Below are positions 34,567-46,381 of a DNA stretch of 64,000 bases, piece by piece. Position 1 is the stretch's first letter. The number at the start of each line of letters is the position of its first letter. This DNA comes from Rugalucina vietnamica (lineage: Eukaryota > Mollusca > Bivalvia > Lucinida > Lucinidae). A program made the position numbers and the translations under genes. Where the stretch lies: contig OZ024884.1 in assembly GCA_964017185.1 (NCBI GenBank), forward strand, positions 14,978,048-15,042,047. Direction: 5' to 3'. Under the pieces are notes generated by a model. The model had not been told where the DNA came from and made no database searches. It was given only the letters and a program-made list of their open reading frames with translations.

Positions 34567-34644
34567 AAAAATCCCACCATGTGATCTACCAATGGTACCA
34601 TTGGTACCAATGGTACCATTGGTAGATCACATGGTGGGATTTTT
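34567..34644. repeat. Perfect 78-bp palindrome
   Basis: Each 39-bp arm is an exact mirror of the other. The outer part is aaaaatcccaccatgtgatc and its mirror; the core is accaatggtaccattggt. The arms meet between 34605 and 34606 with no spacer. It lies between the antisense LINE fragment and the sense LINE. Confidence 0.97.
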
Positions 34645-34861
34645 ATCATATTGATCAATACACCTCACTTGTGTTTGTCTTTCTTATTTACTTCATGTAT
34701 ATTGTGTTATTTATAACATTTACATTTGCATGTATGACAAAAGTATTGCTTATTTACGAAATTCATGATATATTTTTAGGCTCGCCACTTTCCACTATGC
34801 GTAATTGCAGCCAGACACTTTTTGATCGACCCTCACGACATTGTTAAAGCTTTGTCCACAG

Positions 34862-36880
34862 ATGGTCTCTGTGACTAAAATGAGTAATGGGGTCAACTCT
34901 TCATCCTTGACTGAGTCTGGGTCTCCAAAGGGGCAACATGTACCTAAAGGGGATTTTCAAACTGAAAAACTGAAATCCGTGCCGAAGGGTGGGGGATCTT
35001 CAAGAGATCTTTCTCATTTAGTGACAGGGGATGATGAGATTACTCAACTTAAAATGCCATATGTCTCAAATTGTTTTATTCGGGACATAAACAGTGAAAT
35101 TATCTCTGATATGGACTCTAGCATACCAAACTGTAGTGTTGGGTCGGACGGTGCATCAGCTGTTGGGAAAATTATGGCCACTAGTGACTTGGGGGCTTGT
35201 AATATGCAGTCTGATGGGGCAGGTCAGGGCAATGGTCCTTTGGGTAACATGGGGAGAAAAAGTAAGGGGAAGAGGGCACAAAAGGATAATAACCTATCAA
35301 TCACACGTACTGGGCATACAGTAGACCAGGTTTCTTCTAATGAGCAGAATTTTCCAGATATGAAAGGTAAAGAGAAATCTCTCAAGGCTTGGGAACAGGA
35401 TCTCAAAAAGCGGGAGCAACATTCAAGTGATAATGTTAAGCAACTTGCTTCGGTTAGGTCAAAGGTTGTACAGCAGGAACACGTAATTAATGAATTGGAG
35501 AATTCTAAAAAGTTACTTGAGACTGAAATTTCTTTGTCAAAAAAGGTGGGTGGGGAATCGAGACATATTGAGATGAATGGGGACACTGGGGCGGGGGGCT
35601 CATCCCGGGCAGACTTGAATGCAGGGCTTATTGAAATGAAATTATCAATGCTTGAGCACAGAGTTCAATTGGTTGAGACTGAAAACCTAAGATTGCGTCA
35701 GGATGCTCTGCGTTCGGAACAGTTAAGGCTCAGCGAAATGCAAATTAACCTTGAAAGGAGGCAATCGCAGCTGCTTGCTAATTCTATGATGGACAGTGCT
35801 AACTACATGAACCAAAGGAATTCACAGTGGCAATCTGTAATGCAGAATGGACAGTTTTCTTCAGGTAATATGGGCGTACGACAACAAGCTTATCCGGGAC
35901 AAATTCCCATGCAGCAAAACCTGTGGACTAATCAAGTGCTTGGATATGCTCCGCACCCTCATTTCCTTGGAACAAATCCTACTCAGAATTATGGAATCCA
36001 GACTCAACAGCCATCTGGCCACATATGGTCTAGAGTGGGGGCCAATCATGACAGGATGCAACAGCCATGTCCAGTGGTGATAAGACCTGTAAATTCATGG
36101 AATGTGCCAATGAGCGCTGGGGTGCGAGGTGTGACCCCTCGGACTGATGCTGCCCATGGGTCCCTTAACAGACCAATTTCTGCTGTGGATACTACTGTTG
36201 TGACGGATCGTGCTATTTCCCCAGTACAAAGTAGGCCTACTGTCCAGGACGTTTCTGATGATGTGGAGTGTGTTATTTCCTCAATCCGGAGTCAGCCGAA
36301 TGTTCAGGAGGACTCTGATGTGACGTATTGTGATAATTCTCAAACCCAATGTAAGCCTGATGATCACGGTGATTCTGTTGTGACGAATCGTGCTTTCTCT
36401 TCAGTTCCGAGTAAACCAAAAAGTACAGATATAGATGTGGTGCCGTCTTCTTCGCCAGTTAGACATGATTTACATGTAAGTGTTTCTGCCTGTGAAAGTG
36501 GAGAGCCTGATTGTAGTGTTCTTGACAGCTCCGCTGGAGTGGGTGGGGATGTGTCCCCAGAGGAACATTGTGATAAGGAGGCTGGTATGATACAGATGCG
36601 GGAGACTGGTTCGTATCATGATGATAGAGCAAGGAAAGGAGTCCAACAGTCTTTTTTAGGACAGGCTACTGTTCCAACCAAACCGCCGTGGAGAACAACA
36701 CCGATGTCGACATTCCCACTGAACTTGAGTCTAGGGACGTCTGCTCCAGCTATAATTCCAATGACCCAACAGTACCCATACCCACAACTGCGGTACCCAG
36801 TGAATATAGTCCCCCAACAAGGGTGGTTACCTTCAATGTCGAGAACTTTTACACCAACAAATTTTACCTTTCCTCATTAA
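34862..36880 (+). CDS. LINE ORF1: coiled-coil protein
   Basis: Intact open frame from ATG at 34862 (MVSVTKMSNG); an upstream TTG at 34841 is in frame but is not a likely start. It encodes 672 aa. Two heptad-like charged stretches lie at about residues 175-235 and 255-310 (EQDLKKREQ, ELENSKKLLETE, MLEHRVQLVETENLRLRQ), indicating a coiled coil. Then comes an N/Q/P-rich middle and three acidic repeats around DVTYCDNS-like motifs. LINE ORF1 proteins bind element RNA and multimerise through coiled coils; I see no CCHC knuckle or RRM. The end overlaps the start of the endonuclease frame by about 190 bases. Confidence 0.8.
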   Translation: MVSVTKMSNGVNSSSLTESGSPKGQHVPKGDFQTEKLKSVPKGGGSSRDLSHLVTGDDEITQLKMPYVSNCFIRDINSEIISDMDSSIPNCSVGSDGASAVGKIMATSDLGACNMQSDGAGQGNGPLGNMGRKSKGKRAQKDNNLSITRTGHTVDQVSSNEQNFPDMKGKEKSLKAWEQDLKKREQHSSDNVKQLASVRSKVVQQEHVINELENSKKLLETEISLSKKVGGESRHIEMNGDTGAGGSSRADLNAGLIEMKLSMLEHRVQLVETENLRLRQDALRSEQLRLSEMQINLERRQSQLLANSMMDSANYMNQRNSQWQSVMQNGQFSSGNMGVRQQAYPGQIPMQQNLWTNQVLGYAPHPHFLGTNPTQNYGIQTQQPSGHIWSRVGANHDRMQQPCPVVIRPVNSWNVPMSAGVRGVTPRTDAAHGSLNRPISAVDTTVVTDRAISPVQSRPTVQDVSDDVECVISSIRSQPNVQEDSDVTYCDNSQTQCKPDDHGDSVVTNRAFSSVPSKPKSTDIDVVPSSSPVRHDLHVSVSACESGEPDCSVLDSSAGVGGDVSPEEHCDKEAGMIQMRETGSYHDDRARKGVQQSFLGQATVPTKPPWRTTPMSTFPLNLSLGTSAPAIIPMTQQYPYPQLRYPVNIVPQQGWLPSMSRTFTPTNFTFPH

Positions 36881-39800
36881 TGAAAAAGTCAGATATCATC
36901 GCATTGCAGGAACATTGGTTGTACAATTATGAAAAGAAAAATTTGAGTGATTTTTGCGGTGAAAACGGTTTTAGTACATGTTTGAAATCAGTCGATGATG
37001 ACGATCCTTTGCTGCCGACATGTCGCCCGAGGGGTAAAGGGGGTGGGCTTTCTGTGGACAAAGGACTTAGATTCTGTGATTGAGGTTGTACATGATGGTG
37101 ATTCCAGGATGATTGTGCTCTTGTTGCATGTTCAGGACTGTCCTGTGTGCATGATTAATGTTTATATGCCATGTAGAGGGCTTAATAATTCTGAGAGTGA
37201 CTTCAGAGACACCCTTGATCAGATTCAGGAAGTGATTAATAAATACTGTCATGCATATAGAATAGTGCTGATGGGAGACTTAAATGCTTCTTTGACGAGA
37301 GAAGATCCGTCGTCGAGAGACAAAGTGTTACGAAAATTCTGTGAATCCCAGTGTTTGTCTTTGTGTGATAACTATCCCAGTGTGAATACATTTATCCATC
37401 CTAATGGAAAGTCAAAGTCTCAGATAGACTACATACTGTGTATGGGTGACCCCGGTGATTCCCTGGTTAACAATGTACAAGTGTACCAAGATCCGTTTAA
37501 TACATCAACCCACTTACCAGTGAGGTGCCTGATGCCACCAGTTACCAGCAGGATTTCTGAGGGCCCACCAGTACGAGTTGTTAACAAGAAGGTACTATGG
37601 ACAAAGTTGGATAAATCAAAATACCAAAGTATTCTCGCCTCGAAGTTGGATCCCAGCTGTGTTGTTGAGTTGTCACTAGGTGAGTTAGAGTTTTATTTAC
37701 AGGAATTCTGTTCAACTATGGTTGATGCTGCATTGGATAGTGCTCCAAGAGTTAAACCTGGCAAGAAGAAGAGATTATGGACCTTGGAACTACAGAAGGC
37801 TGCCTCTGATGGGAAGAAGGCCCATTTCCAATGGAAGCAAGCAGGAAAACCTGGACCAGAGCACCCACTGTCTGTGCAGAAGAGAGTGACAAAGAAACAA
37901 CTACGCACTCTACAGCGACAGCAACAATCTGAGTATAGGTCGTCGATATACAATAATATTATGGAGGCTCATACTTCAGACAGGAAACTTTTTTACTCTC
38001 TGGTGAACAGACAGAGGAAGGAAGGAAGTACGTCACTTGGAAGACTGGTTGTTGATGATGTGCACCTAACTACTAGTGAGGCCATCAGACAGGGATGGGC
38101 AACATATTTCCAGAATCTGGCTACTCCCAAAGAAAAAGACAACTACAATATAGAATATAAACAACAAGTGGATCTGGACTTTGAGCTGATCTGTGATATA
38201 TGTTCCAAACTACAGAGCTGTACCCCACTGGTGTCTCAAACAGAGGTTGAGCAGATTATAAAGTCATTGAAGAACAACAAAGCTATGGATGGGTGTGGTG
38301 TGTCAGCCGAACATTTAAAGTATGGAGGTTCTACAGTTGTGGAGTTTGTTACATGTGTCTTGAATGAGATATTCAGACTGGGAAGGGTACCGGAAATGTT
38401 TAAGCTTGGTTTTATAACTCCGATCTACAAGAAACATGGTAAACCTATTCATGATCCCAATTCATACAGGAGAATAACCATCACCAGCTTGATTGGAAAA
38501 GTTCTGGAAAAGTATATTCTGCAGACTGCATTTGCCGAAATAGAGAGAAAACAGAATCCACTTCAGAAGGGATTTACAAAGGGAACATCTGCCACAACGG
38601 CTGCTCTAATGTTCACAGAAACCCTAGCGGAAGCCAAGGATACAAAGACCACCTTGTATGCTGCCTGTATAGATGCATCAAAGGCCTTTGATGTTGTCTG
38701 GCATCACTCAATGCTGCGCAAACTTTTCAGTATGGGCCTTACACCTGCCAGTTGGAACATCTTGAAGGATAGTTATACAGGGATGTCTTCAGTGGTGAAC
38801 TGGGGAGGTGAGCTGTCGAAACCATTTGTTGAGCAGCAAGGTGTCCGCCAAGGTGGTATCATCTCACCCTCAGCTTACAAGATGTTCTTGAACCCGCTGT
38901 TGGATCTCTATTCTTCTAACAGTCTTGGACTGCAGATTGGGAATGTGTACTTAGGATCGCCTGCCTGTGCTGATGATCTTCTATTTTTGGCCAAAACAGC
39001 AACTGAGTTACAGGAAATGATTTTCGTTCAAGAGTTCTATGCTAATGCTGAGCGTTATGATGTTAGTGATACAAAGACAAAAGTGTTTATAGCAAATAGT
39101 GTTGTTTCAAATGAGACTTGGAATGAGAACAGTACATTTGTCTTGAATGGACGAAAAGTGGAAGTAGTGGAAGAGTGTGTACATCTAGGTATAACAAGAG
39201 ACTCAAAATCTAGGTCTGGACATGCTAAAACAATAGACGAACGCATTCAGTCTGCCCGGAGGTGTGCCTACTCTCTCATGGGTGCGGGTCTTCATGGGCA
39301 AAATGGGGTTAATCCTTTGGTTTCTTTCACAATGTGGAATGTATTTATATTGCCTTGTTTGCTGTATGGTCTGGACGTGTTAACTCTGGTTAAGTCTGAT
39401 ATCGCAAAGATTACTCAGTTTCAAAAAAAGTTTCTTAAACAGATAATGCACCTTCCGGATAGAACTGCAGACGCAGCGGTCTATATGTTGTCGGGTCAAA
39501 TTCCAGTTGAGGGGGAAATTCATAAACGTACCTTAGGTGCTTTGGGGGGGATTTTAAGGAGTGATTCCGTTGAAAGGCGCTTGGCCGAAAGACAAATACA
39601 TGTCAAGGATGGAAAGTCGAAAAGTTGGTTTGTTTATGTAAACAAGGTTTTGGAGCAGTATGGGCTTCCAAGCACGGTGGATCTGCTTGATGCTGGTTAT
39701 GCCAAAGCACAGTGGAAAAGTCATTATGAGCAGGCTGTTAATGAGTATTGGTCAGACAAAATTTTGGAAGTTGCTATGGGAAAAACTTCCATGAGATTTA

Positions 39801-40282
39801 TGAATGTTCAGAATTATCCCATTGGATTGGCTCATCTGGTCTGGCGTGATGCTGGTTATGATATCATGTCGGTCCAGAGGGCTGGTTGGAAGGCCAGGTT
39901 AATGTCTGGTACTTATATGCTACAGGCCACACGTGCGAGGTTTAATCAGTTTGAGGTGGATCCAACGTGCTTGTTATGTTTCAAAGAACCAGAAAATATT
40001 GAGCATTTCTTGCTTAGATGTGAGTCACTAAACAAAATAAGACAACCATTTCTGGATAAGATCTATAAGTTAATTCAGAATTCATTGGGTGTGGCAAAGC
40101 TGAATGACTTTAAAATTAATGATACAGAGTTCACTGCTATTCTCCTGGACTGTACAGTGCTGATTGATCCTAATAGTGTGCTACTCCTGGAAGCATTCCT
40201 GCATGAGATGGAGACATTCTCCAGAGGACTCTGCTATGCTCTTCATATGAAACGCACTTCCTTACTCAGCCAGTCAAACTGA
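36688..40282 (+). pseudogene. LINE ORF2: endonuclease-reverse transcriptase, one frame break
   Basis: The N-terminal endonuclease begins in the frame of ATG 36688 (VVTFNVENF, DIIALQEHW) and ends at a stop at 37083. The rest lies in the +1 frame from about 37035 to 40282. The switch falls in a G-run (37036-37044), so one extra base there is the simplest cause. Downstream landmarks are APE GDLNAS, SQIDYIL and THLPVR, then reverse transcriptase motif A (CIDASKAFDVV), motif B (GVRQGGIISPSAY), motif C ACADD at 38963-38977, and a C-terminal CLLC...H...C finger. Motif C has cysteine where Y or F is usual. The protein would nick target DNA and copy element RNA. The clade is not certain. A second small transposon (40327) starts just after the 3' end. 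Confidence 0.85.
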
Positions 40283-40326
40283 ACTGTTACGAACTTGTAT
40301 ATACAAGTGTACATAAGTTGAAGTTA

Positions 40327-42731
40327 TGCACCAGTCATTTGTAACCACTGCCCCCCCCCCCACCTACGGGGATAGCCGGGGAATGGCCGGGCTAATGAGC
40401 GGGGTAATTACCTATTGAGTGCCCCGGCAGGGCCGTGTAAGTGCTGGGATAGTGATTTGGCGCCAAAATAGCGGGGCGATAGCCGTGGAAAGGGCCGGAG
40501 AAATAGCAGTGTTTTACGCGTGTTTTACCGGAGCGATGGTCGTCTTTTAGCAGAGCAGTAACGACGAAATCTCCCGAGGACATTTCAAAGGGCTTCGAAG
40601 CAAAACAAAAGTGAGAAAATTCTATCAATATTTTTAACAAAAATACCCATTCCCGCAGCTGCTTCCGTGTCCTTGATAACTCCAATATGGGCGTATTTTT
40701 ACTCGTGTTTTGCGTTTTGCACGTGCCACTGACATGGGGAAGCAGTAGGCGTGAACTAATTGTGCCCTTAGCCAATCAGAGCGCAGTAAGCTGACGATCA
40801 AGTTTTTGTTGATGGAGATTGACAGGTCAATTTTCACGGATCACAAATTTGTGTTTGTTCATAGGAATGATAGGAAAACATGATGTAGTTAAAATATATT
40901 GTTAGCGATAAGACACTGCAGTGAAATAAGTCTACGCAAATATGCTCGTCGTAATTTTTGTAGGAAAATTCGCTACAGAGACGGACTCGGAACAATTTAC
41001 ACAATAGAGAGATCGTTTTCTTGTGCGATTTTCCGTTTTTTGCACATTTTTCCACTACTATTTGCATAAAAATTCTCTGAATGAGAGAATGAATCACATT
41101 GTCAATTGTTTTTAAGAACTTCTGAATGAGAAATTGGCAGAAAAGAAGAGAAAAAAACACACCTTTCTACGGCCACGAAAACTAATGACATTACATCGGT
41201 CCCTTTAAAGCACAAGCATTTTTCTTTGTAATGAACATTCAGCAGTCTCCTGGCATCGGTATTGGTCTTATAATTGCCTTCATGTGTGATTAAAACCTTA
41301 ATTTATAAATTTTGGCTGCTTCTACTTCAGTATTCTCTAACAATTTTGTTACGTCTGGAAAAAAACAAGTATTGGCTTTTGTAAAAACAAAAAAACAAAA
41401 AAAAAAAAAAAAATGGACATGAGCAAATTTTCAGTGGAATCCTAGTTGAAAAAAAAGTTTTTGAAATATATTATTAAGGGTAAAACTCCAAGTTTTCATG
41501 GTCAAACTCCTAGTTTTCATTTCTGACTCCAAGTTTTCATTTCTGACAACTTTTTCCAGTGAAGGATTCTTAGAATCCTGTTCTCAAAATCCTAGTGAGA
41601 GCTTATCTATTCCCTCGTTGAATCGATGTACACTCAGTGGTCATAAATGAGTTCCCAAAGTGAAAAAATGCAAGTTTTTAAGTGAATTTGGGTGATAGAA
41701 ATATGAAATTTAATTATATTGCAAAACAATTCTTGTCTTGTTATGTGATAAAGTAAAATTTCTAAAAGAAAATAATGTTTTGTTGATCATAACTTTGATC
41801 TTAAATTCTTGGCTGGTTGCTAGGCAATTTAAAAACGTGACTATAAATTGGGTACCCGTTCAACTAAAATTGTTGACATGGTAACATACATGTTAACACC
41901 TAAATGATTTACCACTGAAAGTAAGGACTATGTATTTACCTTTGCATAAATATATGTTTGGACAAGTTTGAACACATCAAAAAGAAACTGCAGCCTTTTA
42001 AATTGTCAAGCAAAAAAGACAAAATTAATATGGGAGTCAATGGGAGTGAAGGTGTTCTCAGAATTTCTGCAGCATATAACTAGTGCCATTTTAAACTTCA
42101 TTATTTTAAGACCTTTAGGTCACTTATAGATTAGCGCCTAATATCTTACCTTTCATCTCACCCCACTGTTACCATGGCAACCACAAACAGCAGACCGATG
42201 CTCAATTTTATGTGGTGTTGTAAAATTGCTTAGCAACAAACTCCATTTGCATCAAGAATAATATAAATATTTTAAGATTGCTTGGAAATGTTTTCCCTGC
42301 ATGATGGTATGTAATATGATAGAGTTCAAGTAATAGAAATTATATTATGTTGACAAAAAATGACTAAAGATCTTGCATTTTTTCACTTTGGGAACTCACT
42401 TAGGGCCTCTGAGTGTAATTAATCAATGCAGACAGTTTACATATATTAAGACTTCAACTGAATTTTAACAAAATGATGTACTGCACAAAGATCTGTTGCA
42501 GGGCATTGTATATTTACATAAAAGTGGTAAATGTTTTTTGTTGATGAAATATTTGACATCTACAATCAAAATTTTTTACCTGTCCCCGGGGGTGGGGGAA
42601 AAAGAGCAGTGTTTTTACCTCCCATATGTCCCCATAGTGCGGGGGTTATAGCAGGGCTTTATTTTGTAAAAAGTTGCTGTCCCCGCCCATCCCCGTAGGT
42701 GGGGAGGCAGTGGTTACAAATGACTGGTGCA
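40327..42731. mobile_element. Family E element copy 2, 2.4 kb with TTA flanks
   Basis: The ends tgcaccagtcatttgtaacc and ggttacaaatgactggtgca are perfect mirrors, followed by matching C-rich inner parts (ccacctacggggat / atccccgtaggtgg). TTA duplications flank it at 40324-40326 and 42732-42734. It is much longer than the 299-bp copy at 8022. The interior holds no recognisable transposase and carries a nested element at 41631-42415. Confidence 0.85.
41631..42415. mobile_element. 785-bp Tc1/mariner-like MITE nested in family E
   Basis: The ends are cactcagtggtcataaatga and, in reverse, cactcagaggccctaagtga; both continue gttcccaaagtgaaaaaatg. TA flanks both sides (41629-41630, 42416-42417), as expected of Tc1/mariner. 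No coding frame is visible. Confidence 0.8.
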
Positions 42732-42734
42732 TTA

Positions 42735-44364
42735 GTTGCATGTTTATCGTGGTGTATGGGAAAACACTTGATAGCAAGAACAATATAAGAGCTTGAAATC
42801 GGTGGGGTGCAAGTATTAAGCCTCAAAGTATTAAATCTGAGAAATTCACACGTATCAACGTGGTTCTCCTGGAAGAGGAGGGATCTACTAACAACAACAG
42901 CTAGCATGTGCGGTCTTTTTGTATGTTTCGATTGCCCAGTAAGGTAGTACTACTATAAAAAAATCCCATTGCTACTAATGCAAAATCAGGTCATTTAATT
43001 TTGTCTGGGCTAAATTCACTATTATGAACTGTAACATTCAGCGCACAAGAACATTACTTACCAGTAGCAGTCAAAAAACTATGGGGTTATGCGGCATTTT
43101 TTTGAGCAAAATGTCATCCAATGTAAACAATGCTGGTCCGCAGTAAATTCCGAGCTGAGATTTTATTGGGCCATATGCAATATATTTTTCTCACTGGAGA
43201 GGTTGAAAATGGTGTTAGAAAATAATTTTATTTATTTTATTAAATACTTTGAATAGCTTTCCCAGAAATATTTCACTTTTACCAATAACAATAATCAGCA
43301 GCCAGAAAAGTTTCATTGTGTGACAGAATGCTCTCCCCAAAAGAGGCGGCGCTTGCATAATGAGTAAATATTTATTGGAAAAGGTCCCTCAGGACCTTTT
43401 CCACAGTGTTTACTTTGAATATGAAGAAAATTTTACCCATGATCGACTGCTCTCTCTCAATTACGCGTTTTGTCACATAAAGCGCTTAATAAAAACTAGT
43501 GAACCCGTCTATACTGACTAGACAGTTAACCGCAATCGATTAAATTTATCCATTGTTGACACTCCCCGTCAAAAAGCGGTAAAATCTAGCAAGCAGTCTC
43601 GATCGTGGTGATTGCTTATCATAGCGCATCTAGGTTTAGATCGTACATACCCTGACGAGGGGTACAGAAACTATAGGAACTCTATATGACTGACTTTTAG
43701 TCCATCACATCGGTCCCATGGGTCTGTTTCTGGTAGCGTGGCTGCAGGTCAAAATTCAGAACTCTGTCACAAATTGACTGCACTGCAAAATGGTTTTCTA
43801 CACATCGACATATTGATTGTAATCGTGTTCCCTTTAGTATTGGCTTTGATTCCATAACATCAGAAATTTTGGCCAATGCCTTGAGTGACAGATACACACA
43901 CTGGTCAAGCGTTCATAACAAGAAACGACATTCATGTATAGGAAACGAAACTGAAACGTACGGGAATCGAAATTAATGACAAACCAGAGAATCAACAACA
44001 CTGAAATCAAGAGCAAAAGGAATCTCTTATAACAAACGGCTGCTGACCTTTTCATTGGTTTCTTTTTAAAGAAGCCAACTTGTAGTAGTGCAACCGTAAG
44101 AAGGCTTTAACCGAGATAAAGCTTAATTGCACAGTGCATCAATCAAGCGAGTTAGAGGTCCAGAAAGTTGGGAAAAAAAACGTGATTTTTCTGTGTTAAA
44201 CCTGTTATCTTTGAATCGCAACCACACTCAAACCAAACAAGTGGACCAAACTGCTAGGGCTGAAAAAATACACAAGAAGAGAGAGAAGAAAGAGAAATAG
44301 AAAGAAAATAAAAAGGAGAAAAAATCGGGAATCAAATAAAAAAAAAAAAAGAAAAAAAAAGAGC
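42735..44364. other. Stretch without a recognised gene
   Basis: Short open frames occur on the minus strand (43697-44055) without splice sites or similarity. An A-rich purine tract lies at 44268-44362. Nothing else is recognised. Confidence 0.4.
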
Positions 44365-44760
44365 GTTTGGGTTTAATACAAACCCACATATTGTTTAAAA
44401 TATAACTTAGAAAAAAATCAGTGAATAGAAGACAGCTACGTACATTTATTTATTTATTTATTCATTCATTTATTTATTGTTAAGGTTGCTTGATATTCAC
44501 CTTTTATGAAACAGCTGCTGCCTCTCCTGACCAATTTCCAAGTTGTATCTTGCCCGTTAGTTAATTTAGTTATAACCCATCCGGGCGGGCCGGGCATGCT
44601 CGTTTATGCTAGCGTCACTGCCTTGCAATTTACACTTTTTTCTCTCATGCATGAAGGAGTGAAATTCATGGCCCAACTTTTTTTTTTTTTTTTTTTTTTT
44701 GTAGAAACGTGTCAGACCACGTACTGCGCTTCCCACTCAGGCACATTTCTTCCATGTGGC
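44365..44760. repeat. Duplicated segment, copy 2 (empty site of the 6-kb block)
   Basis: The sequence gagcgtttgggtttaatacaaaccc continues directly into acatattgtttaaaatat and cagtgaatagaagac. At 24730-30845 the same flanks are separated by the 6-kb block. Positions 44577-44760 match 31038-31190. A (TTTA)n run at 44446-44478 and poly-T at 44678-44700 are local additions. Confidence 0.75.
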
Positions 44761-44805
44761 CTAAATGCCTAGGGCGTTTAACGCCTGATTTTGGCCTCAG
44801 ATTTT

Positions 44806-44841
<36 letters not shown>

Positions 44842-45037
44842 ATAATAATAATTTTTGGAATTTAGGTGAGAAAGCTAATCCTTAAAACAGCCATATGTCT
44901 CCTTTATTAAAACAAGAACAAGCACCTCATTTAACCTGCAAGCGTTGCCATGGCAATGCGCAGAAAAACCATAGATAGAGCACATTTTGCACTTTCACCA
45001 TTTCTGAACACATTTTTTTTTGTTTTGTTTATAAGTG

Positions 45038-45137
45038 CCGGCCCACACGACGAACAAAATAATACTTTGCATACAATATCTCTGGATGATACTTCATAAT
45101 TATTTCATAATAAGAAATTGTTCGTCGCGTGGGCCGG
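45038..45137. repeat. 100-bp hairpin element
   Basis: The ends ccggcccacacgacgaacaa and ttgttcgtcgcgtgggccgg are mirrors with one mismatch. The interior is AT-rich. No clear target duplication is seen. Confidence 0.8.
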
Positions 45138-45439
45138 TAGTTGAAAATGATGTTAAATGGTGAAAAATAGACCTAAAATTGCAAAAAGTGGTATTTCTAT
45201 GTTTTTGGAGCGTTGATTATTGTAAATATGTAAGGGGGGGGGGGGAGGGGGCTGTAACTAAGGTTGAGAGACAGTTGCATGCAGCCCAAACCCATTGCTT
45301 TTCTGTTATGGAATACATAGTATCAAACTAAACTATAAACTTTATGTGGCTAGGATAACTGGCTTTAGGTGTTGACCATGGATATATTTGCGCTTGAACG
45401 CACCAAACCCGCGCAAACTCCCATTACGAAAACTTGCCC

Positions 45440-45582
45440 GCCGAGGCGGTTCTAACGAGTACCCACAATCTATGTTTTGGAGCAAAAATAAGAAAAATAG
45501 GTATACCCATGCAAACCCCAGTTTTTCTATATAAAAGTGGGGTTCGTGGGGGTATTCATGGCACGGACATGTTTTCCTGATG
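45440..45582 (-). mobile_element. Family B copy 4 (one arm)
   Basis: It reads cgaggcggttctaacgagta, acaatctatgttttggagca, then mirrored body to gcacggacatgttttcctga. This is the left half of the family in reverse orientation. Confidence 0.75.
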
Positions 45583-46146
45583 CCAGCGTAGGCAGGATGT
45601 TCCCGTCGGTGTTCCGTTATACCTCGTCACAGAAGTGGAACGAGGTATCGAAGTGGAGCGATTTGATGGCTAGCCAGCTGATCTAAGCAGATAACGCCAT
45701 ATATACGAGTACAAACAAAACGTGGGACGCTAGCTATCCCAGTTTCGACTAACATAAGGGGTGGGTAACACAAATGATCAAGTTTGCATGTTTTGACATT
45801 AATCGATTAGGTAATGACAAAACGCCTCGCTTTGGTCAGTTTAATACCTACCGTCTCTATCTTAATTAATTACTATTTTCTGTACTGTCTTCAGGGTTTA
45901 CGAACAGCTAAGATCCCAACCAGCATGTCCAATGGTCAATGAAGTGATTATTATAGGCACTATTTTGAAAAGACATATTTCTTATTTAGTTCGAGATCGA
46001 AAAAAGACTGAACCGCGACTTTGGTGCACGTTACTTGCAATTAACAGGTTTTTTGACGATGTACAATTAGCCTACATGTTAATGAATATATTAATGTCAA
46101 TAATTATTTTCCTTGATTATTTTATGTGGTGGACAATGGTATATAA
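45583..46146. other. Stretch without a recognised gene
   Basis: A pyrimidine-rich acceptor-like ttctgtactgtcttcag ends at 45894, but the following frame closes after about 15 codons. No element ends are recognised. Confidence 0.35.
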
Positions 46147-46381
46147 GCACCATCATGAGAAAACCGTATTTTTGCATACGCGAAAACAAAGGCGCAGATC
46201 AACTGTGCAGTAAATGCACAGCTGATCAGCGCCTTTGTTTTCGCTACAGAATAGTAAATCCCTCTTCTTCCGTGATAAATCCGGAAATCCAAGCTCATAG
46301 TCTGCTTCAGTGACTGTACAGACCGGTTTGTGTCAAACCTGGTTTGAAACCTAAATTGTTGGTTTTCTCATGCGAAGGCTC
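46147..46381 (+). mobile_element. Family A copy 9
   Basis: Full length apart from the first bases. The hairpin is aactgtgcagtaaatgcaca; the terminal mirror is ttttctcatgcgaaggctc. Confidence 0.85.

Noticed and set aside
43697-44055. Overlapping 66- and 73-codon minus-strand frames
   Set aside because: No splice support, no similarity, and ordinary AT-rich composition.
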